DNA from: Lachnospiraceae bacterium
GTDB lineage: Bacteria; Bacillota; Clostridia; Lachnospirales; Lachnospiraceae
Assembly (NCBI GenBank): GCA_017625255.1
Contig: JAGALK010000065.1
Location: 1-36,564, forward strand
Length of the DNA stretch: 36,564 bases
Reading direction: 5' to 3'
Position numbers and translations under genes: made by a program. Below are positions 15,042 through 23,161 of the stretch, piece by piece. The stretch's first letter is position 1. Every line of letters begins with the position of its first letter. The notes under the pieces were generated by a model, which saw only the letters and a list, made by a program, of their open reading frames with translations, made no database searches and was not told the DNA's origin.

Positions 15042-16010
15042 ATGGCAGAACGAAAATTTTTTTTACGCACGGAAAGTTGGTTTTACAAAAATGCTAAGGG
15101 GATTCGGATTAATCGCAAACAAAAGGACACGATGTTTCGTATGCTTTTTAAGGATAAGAAAAATTTGCTTAGTTTGTACAATGCATTAAATCGTACGAAT
15201 TATACGAATGTAGAAGAGTTAGAGATTGTGACATTAGAGAATGCGATTTATATGAATATAAAAAATGATTTGGCATTTATTTTTGAGAACTCATTGTGCC
15301 TGTATGAACATCAGTCCACATATAATCCCAATATGCCCCTTAGAGATTTGTTTTATATAACAAAGGAGTTAAGCGGTATTGTAGATGACAAACGGCTGTA
15401 TGGTTCAAAACAGGTTAAGATACCAACTCCAAGATTTATTGTTTTTTATAATGGAACAAAGGATCAGCCAGAGAAACAGGTGATGCGGTTATCTGAGGCG
15501 TTTGAATCTCCTGTGGAGACTCCGGAGTTAGAGCTTATTGTAACTATGTTGAATATTAATCTTGGAAAGAATCAGGAATTGTTGGATACATGTAAAGTTC
15601 TTCGTGAATATATGCAATATGTAACTAAGGTTCGTGTATATATGAAAGAGAAATCATTAGAAGAAGCTGTAGAGCAGACAATTGAGGAATGTATCAGGGA
15701 AGATATTCTTAGAGAATTTCTATTGAAAAACAAGAAAGAGGCGATGGAAGTGTGTATATTTGAATATGATGAAGAAGCAACTATACAATACATTCGTGAG
15801 TGCGAGTTTTCCTTAGGTAAGTCTGAAGGAAAAGCAGAAGGATTAGCATATTCGATTATAACTTTGCTGGATTTAAAAGGGAATTTATCGCAAGGTTTAC
15901 GAGATAAAATTAAGCTTCAAACAGATATAGAAGTTTTACAAGAATGGTTGCAGATTGCAACTAAGGTGAAGTCAATAGAAGAATTTGAAAAAATCATAAA
16001 ATTATTATAA
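15042..16010 (+). CDS. Rpn-family recombination-promoting nuclease / putative transposase
   Basis: 322 residues. The N-terminal half has the PD-(D/E)XK nuclease layout of the Rpn (transposase_31-like) family: an early KQKDTMFRMLFKDKKNLLSLYNAL segment, then D76 in KNDLAFIF, followed by E89-H90-Q91 in LYEHQST and PTPRFIVFYNGTKDQP. The C-terminal part (about 215-322) is helical and charged, a region that is typically variable in the family. Rpn proteins are DNA endonucleases that promote RecA-independent recombination in E. coli; many genomes carry several copies. ATG 15042 has AAGGAGG (15028-15034) 7 bases upstream. No terminal inverted repeats were seen around it, so it is not called as an insertion sequence. 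Confidence 0.85.
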   Translation: MAERKFFLRTESWFYKNAKGIRINRKQKDTMFRMLFKDKKNLLSLYNALNRTNYTNVEELEIVTLENAIYMNIKNDLAFIFENSLCLYEHQSTYNPNMPLRDLFYITKELSGIVDDKRLYGSKQVKIPTPRFIVFYNGTKDQPEKQVMRLSEAFESPVETPELELIVTMLNINLGKNQELLDTCKVLREYMQYVTKVRVYMKEKSLEEAVEQTIEECIREDILREFLLKNKKEAMEVCIFEYDEEATIQYIRECEFSLGKSEGKAEGLAYSIITLLDLKGNLSQGLRDKIKLQTDIEVLQEWLQIATKVKSIEEFEKIIKLL

Positions 16011-16036
16011 AAGCGACGAAAAAATCAGAAAATTTC

Positions 16037-16064
16037 TTGAAAATATGTGCAAATGTGATATAAT
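16037..16064 (+). promoter_or_regulatory. hpf promoter
   Basis: TTGAAA (16037-16042), 16-base spacer, TATAAT (16059-16064) with TGA immediately upstream (extended -10). A strong sigma-A-type promoter. Another sigma factor, as is common for hpf, cannot be excluded. Confidence 0.7.
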
Positions 16065-16073
16065 TATCCCATA

Positions 16074-16112
16074 CACAGATAGGCGAGACCAAACAGAACA
16101 CCCCCATCTGTG
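16074..16112 (+). promoter_or_regulatory. 5' leader hairpin of hpf mRNA
   Basis: CACAGAT (16074-16080) pairs with ATCTGTG (16106-16112) plus possible inner GG/CC pairs. It forms a stem at the very 5' end of the transcript and ends a few bases before the SD. It may stabilise the mRNA; no known riboswitch is recognised. Confidence 0.4.
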
Positions 16113-16136
16113 AACAAAGGAAAGGGGCGAGACACC

Positions 16137-16664
<528 letters not shown>

Positions 16665-16680
16665 GATTTAAAGTGATGAA

Positions 16681-16708
16681 AAGTCTGTCATATCTGACAG
16701 ACTTTTTT
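16681..16708 (+). terminator. hpf terminator
   Basis: AGTCTGTCA (16682-16690) pairs perfectly with TGACAGACT (16695-16703) around TATC, followed by TTTTT. Confidence 0.88.
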
Positions 16709-16924
16709 ATTTGTCCGAAAAAAGCAAAATTATTATGTCTATATTTTCTATTTTGTGAAAATTTGCACTTCGCGAACGCATGAGCAATACGCTCATTGAA
16801 AATATTGCGTAGTATGCGTATAGTAGATGGTGTTGGGGGGAGTCTTAAAAATCTTTTTATCTGTAGGATTCTTTTATAATTTTTTCGAGTTTTCAAGTCA
16901 TTTCTTCTAATCTCCTTCAATATG
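16709..16924. other. geneless stretch with nested inverted repeats
   Basis: No credible gene on either strand. At 16777-16818, CGCAT/ATGCG and GCAATA/TATTGC nest into one imperfect hairpin, while ATGAGC/GCTCAT (about 16780-16796) offers a competing one. A GGGGGG run sits at about 16835-16840. It may be a degraded repeat or a non-coding RNA. Function unknown. Confidence 0.3.
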
Positions 16925-16926
16925 TA

Positions 16927-16966
16927 TGCGGTTTTCGGAAAATAAATTTGCCGGAAACCGTATTTT
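16927..16966 (+). terminator. terminator-like hairpin upstream of ddl
   Basis: TGCGGTTTTCGG (16927-16938) pairs with CCGGAAACCGTA (16951-16962) with two wobbles, followed by TTTTT. It insulates ddl from whatever is transcribed upstream. Confidence 0.65.
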
Positions 16967-17038
16967 TATGGTATACATCTAAAATAAAATGGGATACAAT
17001 GAAAAGGAATGTAAATCAATGAGATAGAGGAGATTAGC

Positions 17039-18094
17039 ATGGATATCGTAGTATTAGCAGGCGGTCTTAGTACCGAAAGAGATGTATCATTTAAAACCGG
17101 AGATATGGTAACAAAAGCATTACGGGAGAATGGGCACAGAGTCATTCTTTTAGATGTATTTATGGGATATAAAGAAGAGGAAGTGGATATTTCCGATATT
17201 TTTGAACATAGTATAGAAGCTAGTGTAGAGGTTTGTAATATTCCGGAAACTGCACCGGATTTAGTGAAAGTAAAAGCCTCAAGAAAAGATCAGTCTGATT
17301 GCTTTTTTGGACCTAATGTTATTAAAATGTGCCAGATGGCAGACATTGTCTTTATGGCGCTTCATGGTGAAAATGGTGAAAATGGCAAGATTCAGGCAGC
17401 TTTTGATTTGCTTGGTGTTCGATATACGGGAAGTGGGTATTTAAGCAGCGCTATTGCCATGGATAAAGGGGTTGCAAAAATGTTTTTTGAAGCTAAGGGT
17501 GTGCCAACGCCAAAAGGAATCAAAATGTATAAATCCCAGAGAATAGACGATTTTGAACAGACAGGACTTTCTTTGCCATGCGTAGTAAAGCCTTGCTGTG
17601 GTGGCTCAAGCATTGGTGTTTCTGTGGTAAATACCAAAGAGGACTATCAAATGGCATTAGAGGATGCTTTTAAATGGGAAGATGAAATCATTATTGAAGA
17701 TTATATAAAGGGAAGAGAATTCTCTGTAGGTGTTATTGAAGGAAAAGCACTTCCGATTATTGAAATAGCACCGCTTGAAGGTTTTTATGATTACAAAAAT
17801 AAATATAAAGCAGGAAGTGCCATAGAAACCTGTCCGGCAGAGTTATCCGGGGAATTGACTGCACAGATGCAAAAATATGCAGAAATGGTGGCAGAAGCCT
17901 TAGGGCTTGATACCTATTCCCGTATAGATTTTCTTTTAAACGAAAGAAATGAGATGTTCTGTTTAGAGGCAAACACTTTGCCGGGGATGACAGCAACCAG
18001 CTTATTGCCACAGGAAGCAAATGCCGTAGGTATCAATTTCAATCAGCTTTGTGATAAGCTGATTCAGATTTCATTGGAAAAGTATGCGAAATAA
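17039..18094 (+). CDS. ddl: D-alanine--D-alanine ligase
   Basis: 351-residue ATP-grasp ligase that joins two D-Ala for peptidoglycan precursors in the cytoplasm. It has the N-terminal LAGGLSTERDVS (active-site Glu), HGENGENGKIQ, the Ser loop GGSSIGVSVV, an omega loop FYDYKNKYKAG carrying the Tyr expected of D-Ala-D-Ala (not D-Ala-D-Lac) enzymes, and C-terminal metal ligands in RIDFLL...EANTLPGMT. AGAGGAGA is 5 bases before the ATG. A weak promoter (TATACA about 16972-16977, 17 bases, TACAAT 16995-17000) lies just after the terminator. murF follows with a 22-base gap, forming a two-gene cell-wall operon. Confidence 0.96.
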   Translation: MDIVVLAGGLSTERDVSFKTGDMVTKALRENGHRVILLDVFMGYKEEEVDISDIFEHSIEASVEVCNIPETAPDLVKVKASRKDQSDCFFGPNVIKMCQMADIVFMALHGENGENGKIQAAFDLLGVRYTGSGYLSSAIAMDKGVAKMFFEAKGVPTPKGIKMYKSQRIDDFEQTGLSLPCVVKPCCGGSSIGVSVVNTKEDYQMALEDAFKWEDEIIIEDYIKGREFSVGVIEGKALPIIEIAPLEGFYDYKNKYKAGSAIETCPAELSGELTAQMQKYAEMVAEALGLDTYSRIDFLLNERNEMFCLEANTLPGMTATSLLPQEANAVGINFNQLCDKLIQISLEKYAK

Positions 18095-18116
18095 GAAGTT
18101 CTATCAGGAGGCAGAT

Positions 18117-19481
18117 ATGAAAAATATGACTTTGGAAAATATTGCACAATGCTGCGGTGGAACATATTTTGGCTTAGAAGAGACAAAGTATAAAGAAGTA
18201 ACATCCATTGCCATTGACAGTCGTAAGGTGACAAAGGATGGTTTGTTTATACCTATTCGCGGCGAACGGGTAGATGGACACAGCTTTATACCGCAGGTGT
18301 TTGAAGCGGGTGTGTTAGCATGCCTTTCTGAAGAAAAGCTAGAAGCGCCAAAGGGAGCTTATATTTTGGTAGATTCTACACCTAAAGCCCTACAGAAAAT
18401 TGCAGCATTTTATCGTCAGTCTTTGGATATTAAGGTGGTTGGAATTACCGGAAGTGTAGGAAAGACCAGTACAAAGGAAATGATTGCCTCTGTCTTAAAA
18501 GAGAAATTTCATGTACATAAAACAGCAGGGAATTTCAATAATGAAATCGGTTTGCCGTTGACGGTATTTGACTTACGGGAAGAGCATGAAGTGGCAGTTT
18601 TAGAAATGGGAATTTCAGATTTTGGCGAAATGGACAGATTAGCAAGGATTGCAAATCCGAATGTTTGTGTAATTACAAATATCGGACAGTGCCATCTGGA
18701 ATTTTTAGGAGACCGGGATGGTGTTTTGCGGGCAAAAACAGAGGTGTTTGCCCATATGAAGGAAAATGGTGTTGCTGTATTAAATGGTGATGATGATAAG
18801 TTGGCTTCTGTAAAGGAAGTTTGTGGAAAATCTCCGATATTTTATGGAAAATCAACGAAGGATGTATATGCAGCCGATATTGAAATTCTGGGGTTAGAAG
18901 GTATTCGGATGACCTTGCATTTGCAAGGAGAAGAGGCGAAGGTTACTGTACCGATTCCGGGTGAACACAATGTATATAATGCAATGGCGGCAGCCTGTGT
19001 GGGTAAAGCTCTTGGCATGAATTTAGATGAGATTTGCAGAGGAATAGAAGCAGTTCAGACCATTAGCGGCAGAAGTAATCTGATTACTGCAAATGGCATG
19101 ACGATTATTGATGACTGTTATAATGCAAATCCGGTTTCCATGAAAGCATCCATTGATATATTAAGTCATGCAAAAGGCAGAAAAATTGCAGTACTTGGCG
19201 ACATGGGTGAGCTTGGAAAAGACGAAAAAGAACTGCATTACGGTGTGGGGGAATATTTTAAGAATAAAGATGTGGATATGCTCTTTTGTGCAGGTGAACT
19301 ATCAGCAGAATTGGCAAGAGGAGCCAAGGAACATACAAATTGTCAGGTAAAATATTTTGTTGACCGTGAGGAATTAATAGAGGCACTTTTACAGGAAGTG
19401 AAAAATGAAGATACTATTTTGGTGAAGGCGTCTCATTTTATGGATTATGCAAAGATTGTAGAGGCATTGAAAAATAAATAG
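18117..19481 (+). CDS. murF: UDP-N-acetylmuramoyl-tripeptide--D-alanyl-D-alanine ligase
   Basis: 454-residue Mur ligase that adds the D-Ala-D-Ala made by the preceding ddl product to UDP-MurNAc-tripeptide. The N-terminal domain has SIAIDSRKVTKDGLFIPIRGERVDGHSFI, the P-loop GITGSVGKTSTKEM (about residues 110-123) is followed by TAGNFNNEIGLPLT, and the C-terminal domain includes DDCYNANPVSMKASI and AVLGDMGELG. Length matches the family (~450). The start at 18117 is set by AGGAGG (18106-18111); the frame is open to 18084 inside the ddl tail but lacks an SD. Ends at a strong terminator. Confidence 0.96.
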   Translation: MKNMTLENIAQCCGGTYFGLEETKYKEVTSIAIDSRKVTKDGLFIPIRGERVDGHSFIPQVFEAGVLACLSEEKLEAPKGAYILVDSTPKALQKIAAFYRQSLDIKVVGITGSVGKTSTKEMIASVLKEKFHVHKTAGNFNNEIGLPLTVFDLREEHEVAVLEMGISDFGEMDRLARIANPNVCVITNIGQCHLEFLGDRDGVLRAKTEVFAHMKENGVAVLNGDDDKLASVKEVCGKSPIFYGKSTKDVYAADIEILGLEGIRMTLHLQGEEAKVTVPIPGEHNVYNAMAAACVGKALGMNLDEICRGIEAVQTISGRSNLITANGMTIIDDCYNANPVSMKASIDILSHAKGRKIAVLGDMGELGKDEKELHYGVGEYFKNKDVDMLFCAGELSAELARGAKEHTNCQVKYFVDREELIEALLQEVKNEDTILVKASHFMDYAKIVEALKNK

Positions 19482-19490
19482 ACAGTATTA

Positions 19491-19543
19491 AAAAAACACC
19501 TATATATTCGACGAAATACTTTTCGAATATATAGGTGTTTTTT
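19491..19543. terminator. bidirectional terminator between murF and plsC
   Basis: A perfect 20-bp inverted repeat (19491-19510 with 19524-19543) with A6 on one side and T6 on the other, so it can stop transcription from both convergent genes. Confidence 0.92.
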
Positions 19544-19553
19544 GAATGAACAT

Positions 19554-20285
19554 TTATTGATGTGCCATTAACATTTTACGGATAATATTTTGTGTATAGG
19601 AGGCAAGATGCTTTCTGTCCTCTTTTTCTAATTCTTCTATATAAATTGGTTTTCCATATTCTAGGATGACAGTTCCCGGAATTACCTTTGGCATATGCTT
19701 TTCAAAAATATCCGCAGACCCTGTAATTGCCATTGGAATAATCGGACAGCCGCTTTTTTCTGCTAACTTCATACTGCCCTCTTTAAATGGAAGCATGTCC
19801 AGCTCGTTTATGCCCCTGACTCTTGTACCTTCCGGATAAATACACATGGAAATACCGTCTTTCATTTGATTGATACCTACTAGAATCGTTTTTAATCCCT
19901 CTTTGATGTCGCTGCGGTTTAGAAAAAGACAATATAGTCGCTTCATCCAAAGAGAAAGTAAGGGATATCGTGCCATAGTATCTTTTGCTACATAACCTGT
20001 CGGACGGGGGCATCTTGTATAGCTGATAACAATATCAAAATAACTGCGATGATTACCCACATAAAGAACAGGTGTATCCTTTGGTATGTTTTCTTCGCCG
20101 ATTACGGTTAGCTTAATTCCGCTGATACATAAAATAACCCGAAATGCCCATTGTACAATGCGAAGCTGTGAAATATCGGCTGTATATCTGTATTTTCTTC
20201 CAATTAGCCACTCTGCGCCTAACACAGGAATGCCAAAAAGTAAAAAGAGTCCCAAAAACAAAGCTATAAGAATAAATCTTATCAT
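19554..20285 (-). CDS. plsC: 1-acyl-sn-glycerol-3-phosphate acyltransferase
   Basis: About 243 residues. It is membrane-anchored by an N-terminal hydrophobic helix (MIRFILIALFLGLFLLFGIP) and makes phosphatidic acid from lysophosphatidic acid. The acyltransferase motifs are present: NHRSYFD (HX4D catalytic), the YCLFLNRSD region, YPEGTR (phosphate binding) and a GCPIIPMAITG strand. The frame is open to a TTG at 20330, but that codon would sit at the predicted transcription start, so the ATG at 20285, which matches the usual N-terminus of the family, is preferred; no good SD is seen for either. It is transcribed alone, convergent with murF and divergent from the PrcB-like gene. Confidence 0.92.
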   Translation of the reverse strand: MIRFILIALFLGLFLLFGIPVLGAEWLIGRKYRYTADISQLRIVQWAFRVILCISGIKLTVIGEENIPKDTPVLYVGNHRSYFDIVISYTRCPRPTGYVAKDTMARYPLLSLWMKRLYCLFLNRSDIKEGLKTILVGINQMKDGISMCIYPEGTRVRGINELDMLPFKEGSMKLAEKSGCPIIPMAITGSADIFEKHMPKVIPGTVILEYGKPIYIEELEKEDRKHLASYTQNIIRKMLMAHQ

Positions 20286-20337
20286 AAAACTGTATGGAAA
20301 TATCCATTCCTTTCTATAAATTTTTTGCAATGGAAAT

Positions 20338-20366
20338 ATTATACTAATTGTAAGTTGGAATTACAA
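20338..20366 (-). promoter_or_regulatory. plsC promoter
   Basis: On the minus strand, TTGTAA (20366-20361), a 17-base spacer and TATAAT (20343-20338). A plus-strand TTGTAA at 20348-20353 mirrors the -35, giving an inverted pair. Confidence 0.7.
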
Positions 20367-20412
20367 CCGGATTTTTTGAATAAACTGTAAAAAAGATTTG
20401 AAAGTAAAAAAT

Positions 20413-20835
20413 ATGAATAAAACTTTAAAATGTAGGAAAACTTTTAGCCTGCTGGTTTTGGTTATGCTATGTCTGTTTTGTGGCTGCGGCATTGAAAAAA
20501 CGGATGGGAATAAGCTAAAGGATTTGGAGTATGAATTTGTGGAAGAGGAGGATATTCCGGAAGAGCTTTTTGCAAAAATTGAAGAAAAGAAGGCTGCAGA
20601 TTTTAAATTAGTATATGAAACGGAAAAGGAATTGTATGTGGTGCGCGGTTATGGTGAACAGGAAACCGGCGGATACAGCATACAGATTTTGGATTTTTAT
20701 CTGACAAAAAATGCAATAGTTTTTTCAAGCAACCTTTTAGGGCCGGCAAAGGATGATGTTAAAAATCTAGCGCCAAGCTATCCATATGTGGTGTTAAAGA
20801 CAGAAAATATGAATAAAAATGTCATATTTGATTAG
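20413..20835 (+). CDS. PrcB-domain lipoprotein
   Basis: About 140 residues. It has a signal peptide with a hydrophobic core (FSLLVLVMLCLFCGCG) and a Cys that could be lipidated, although the lipobox is atypical. The C-terminal half matches the PrcB_C domain pattern (VVRGYGEQETGGYSIQILDFYLTK, then a PYVVLKT strand), a domain found in small secreted proteins and linked in spirochaetes to the PrcA protease. No protease is adjacent, so function is unassigned. The start is uncertain: ATG 20413, with GAAAG about 9 bases upstream, is preferred over TTG 20398. No clear terminator follows. Confidence 0.7.
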   Translation: MNKTLKCRKTFSLLVLVMLCLFCGCGIEKTDGNKLKDLEYEFVEEEDIPEELFAKIEEKKAADFKLVYETEKELYVVRGYGEQETGGYSIQILDFYLTKNAIVFSSNLLGPAKDDVKNLAPSYPYVVLKTENMNKNVIFD

Positions 20836-20853
20836 TTAGTACTATTTTCCCTT

Positions 20854-20882
20854 TTGACATCGAATTAACGCGGTGCTATACT
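20854..20882 (+). promoter_or_regulatory. veg promoter
   Basis: TTGACA (20854-20859), 17-base spacer, TATACT (20877-20882) with TGC immediately upstream (extended -10). Near-consensus, in keeping with the very strong veg promoter known in Bacillus. Confidence 0.85.
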
Positions 20883-20941
20883 AAATTGCGTTACTTGTTA
20901 ATTTGTTCATCGTGTAGACATCGGTATAGGGAGGAATAAAT

Positions 20942-21184
20942 ATGCAGCAGGCAGACATCAATAAGGTACGGGCATCTGTACATCAGCAGTGTGGAAGCAA
21001 GGTAATGATTCAGTTAGATCGTGGAAGAAATAAGATTGATGTGCAGGAAGGTGTTATCAAGGATGCATATCCGAGTGTGTTTACCGTTTTGGTAAATGAC
21101 CCGAATGTGGATAATCCACCGCAGTTATTATCCTTTAGTTATACGGATATTATTACAAGAGATATTAGAATGAAGCTTTGTTAA
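20942..21184 (+). CDS. veg: Veg family protein
   Basis: 80-residue cytoplasmic protein. It aligns with Bacillus Veg along its length: DINKVRASVHQQCGSKVMIQ, a basic RGRNK segment, EGVIKDAYPSVFTVLV, and SFSYTDIITRDIRMKL. Veg has been linked to biofilm stimulation and to spore outgrowth in B. subtilis, and its biochemistry is unclear. AGGGAGGA lies 7 bases before ATG 20942. The gene ends just before a long hairpin that also carries the SD of the next gene. Confidence 0.93.
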   Translation: MQQADINKVRASVHQQCGSKVMIQLDRGRNKIDVQEGVIKDAYPSVFTVLVNDPNVDNPPQLLSFSYTDIITRDIRMKLC

Positions 21185-21209
21185 TATGTGAATAGTGAAT
21201 AAAAGGAAT

Positions 21210-21262
21210 AAATACCCTCTGTTTTGAATAAGATAGTACAAATTCGAAACGGAGGGTATTTT
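21210..21262 (+). terminator. terminator-like hairpin containing the SD of the SPOCS gene
   Basis: Positions 21210-21229 pair with 21242-21261 over 20 bp with two G-U wobbles, with a 12-base loop, ending in a T run (21258-21262). The 3' arm includes GGAGGG (21251-21256), the SD 7 bases before the GTG at 21264. The same hairpin can thus terminate veg mRNA or block translation of the next gene. Confidence 0.75.
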
Positions 21263-21263
21263 T

Positions 21264-22820
21264 GTGGAATTAGAAAGGCAGATATTACATAAAAACGAAG
21301 ATGCAGGTAAGGCATTCAGCCAGATTACGCTGGATGATGATTATAATTTGCCGGATTATAAGCCGGATTTGACGAAGGTAATCAGAGAAAGGGGAAAACT
21401 GCATTTTGATGAAATCAGTGTAAGTGGTGGAAGAATCTGGCTGAAGGGTGTATTGAGATTTCAGATTCTTTACAGAACAGATTTAGATGGCAGAAAGATG
21501 AATGATCTAAAGGGGGAAATTCCTTTTCAGGAAAATCTGAGTATAGATGGTGTGGAAGAAACGGATAATGTAAGCGTGGAAGGGCGCATAGAAGATATAT
21601 CGGTCAGCGTGATTAATTCGAGAAAGCTCAGTATTCGGGCGTTGGCTGAATTTCGCGCAGTGGCAAACCGATGGACAGAGGAATCGTTTTTGACAGGAAT
21701 AGGTGAAGAAGATAGCTGCGAAATGGAAAAAAATACAATGGAAGCATTAGAGCTTCTTATGTGCAAAAAAGATATTTTACGGGTTCGTAAGGAATTGCCA
21801 TTGCCCTCTAATAAGCCAAACATAGAGGAGATTTTATGGAGTAGTGTAGAGCTTAGAGGGACGGACAGTTATTTAGCAGATGGAAAGGTAGAGGTAATCG
21901 GGGAAGCCTTAGTGCAGGTGCTATATTTGGCTGCGGAGGAGGAACATTTGCAATGGTTTGAGGCAACTGTGCCAATAAAAGGCGGTATTGAATGCGCCTC
22001 CTGTGAAAAAGAGCAGATTGCCCGTATCAAAACTGAGCTTTCTCAGGTGAATGTAGAGATTGGTACGGACGAAGATGGCGAAGCAAGAAATTTGGAAATG
22101 GAATTGCTTATGCATTTGGATATTTGCTTATGGAAAGAAAAACAGGTAGAACTGCTTACGGACATCTATGCACTAGATCGTCAGATTAATCCGACATTTA
22201 AAAGGAGTCGTTTTGAAAAGCTGTTGATGAAAAATGAAGCAAAGTGTCGTGTGGGAGAAAAGATTGAATTAGAAGAGGATCAGGAAGATATTCTTCAAAT
22301 TTGTATGCATGAGGCACAGCTAAATATTGAACAATATACGGAAACCGAGGAAGGAATTTTAGCAGAAGGAATTCTGACTGTAGAAATTTTGTATATGACA
22401 GCAGACAATTCTATGCCGTTAAATGCAAGAAAAGCCTATATTCCATTTCAGCAAATGTTAGAGATGCCAAAGACGGATGCGTCTGTAAATATCTGGTTAG
22501 ATGGGGGAATTGATCAGATTACAACGACATTGGCAGATAACCGTACAGTAGATGTGAAAGCAACCATCACTCTGCATTTGCTGGCATTAGAACAGCAGGA
22601 GCTGCCGTTAATCATAGATATAACCGAGGAAGCACTGGATCGAAAGAGCTTGCAGCAGCAGCCGGGGCTTGTGGGGTATATTGTACGGGAAGGTGACAGA
22701 CTGTTTGGGATTGCTAAAGAGCATCATACTACAGTGGAAAATCTTATGAATACAAATGGATTAGGCAGCAGACAGCTTCGAACCGGAGAAAAGCTTTTGA
22801 TTGTAAAAACTGTAAAATGA
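21264..22820 (+). CDS. SPOCS (DUF3794) and LysM domain protein
   Basis: 518-residue protein without a signal peptide. It carries SPOCS/DUF3794 repeats, seen as recurring strands: LKGVLRFQILYRTDLDG (about 54), VEVIGEALVQVLYLAAEE (about 208) and AEGILTVEILYMTAD (about 367). It ends with a single LysM domain (about 470-518, YIVREGDRLFGIAKEHHTTV). SPOCS domains occur in spore-coat and cortex assembly proteins such as SpoVID/SafA-associated proteins and SipL of Clostridioides, so a role in spore envelope morphogenesis is inferred. The start is GTG 21264, dictated by GGAGGG 7 bases upstream. No mother-cell sigma promoter was identified; expression may depend on readthrough of the preceding hairpin. 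Confidence 0.88.
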   Translation: MELERQILHKNEDAGKAFSQITLDDDYNLPDYKPDLTKVIRERGKLHFDEISVSGGRIWLKGVLRFQILYRTDLDGRKMNDLKGEIPFQENLSIDGVEETDNVSVEGRIEDISVSVINSRKLSIRALAEFRAVANRWTEESFLTGIGEEDSCEMEKNTMEALELLMCKKDILRVRKELPLPSNKPNIEEILWSSVELRGTDSYLADGKVEVIGEALVQVLYLAAEEEHLQWFEATVPIKGGIECASCEKEQIARIKTELSQVNVEIGTDEDGEARNLEMELLMHLDICLWKEKQVELLTDIYALDRQINPTFKRSRFEKLLMKNEAKCRVGEKIELEEDQEDILQICMHEAQLNIEQYTETEEGILAEGILTVEILYMTADNSMPLNARKAYIPFQQMLEMPKTDASVNIWLDGGIDQITTTLADNRTVDVKATITLHLLALEQQELPLIIDITEEALDRKSLQQQPGLVGYIVREGDRLFGIAKEHHTTVENLMNTNGLGSRQLRTGEKLLIVKTVK

Positions 22821-22881
22821 TAAAATAATACACAAAAGTCAGATTTTTGATAAAAAAGAAATAGAAATGTAAACACGATAG

Positions 22882-22890
22882 TGGTATAAT
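22882..22890 (+). promoter_or_regulatory. extended -10 promoter for the split chemoreceptor
   Basis: TGG followed by TATAAT (22885-22890), with no good -35. It lies about 55 bases before the ATG at 22944. Confidence 0.45.
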
Positions 22891-22943
22891 TAACAGATAT
22901 AGGAGAACCTAAAGAGGTACGAGAGAAAAAGGAGGAGCAGGGT

Positions 22944-23159
22944 ATGACAAAGACACAGTATAGGCGGGCAAACGGAACGGTGTATCCGGTATTAATGGTT
23001 ATTTTGGTATACATTGTGTTTTCATTGTTGGCATTTATATTGACAAAAGGTGATCAGGTTACATGGAGGACTTACATACAAATTGTAGGAGCAGTAGTTG
23101 CGTTGGTTGTTTCTACCATATTTTTTCTTACAAAGCGTGAGGAAAAGCAGGAGCAGTAG
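22944..23159 (+). CDS. N-terminal two-helix part of a split chemoreceptor
   Basis: 71 residues: a short basic start ([17 protein letters not shown]), then TM helices at about 15-35 and 45-62, and a charged tail KREEKQEQ. The ATG is preceded by AAGGAGG. The next gene begins two bases after its stop, in another frame, with more membrane helices and a chemoreceptor signalling domain. From memory, related Lachnospiraceae chemoreceptors start with a similar RRANxxVYPV segment in a single polypeptide, so this looks like the first quarter of a disrupted gene. A genuine bicistronic receptor is the alternative. Confidence 0.6.
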   Translation: MTKTQYRRANGTVYPVLMVILVYIVFSLLAFILTKGDQVTWRTYIQIVGAVVALVVSTIFFLTKREEKQEQ

Positions 23160-23161
23160 GT

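Noticed and set aside
15042..16010. Rpn gene as part of an insertion sequence
   Set aside because: No terminal inverted repeats or target duplications were seen around it; Rpn genes are normally not transposon-borne in this sense.
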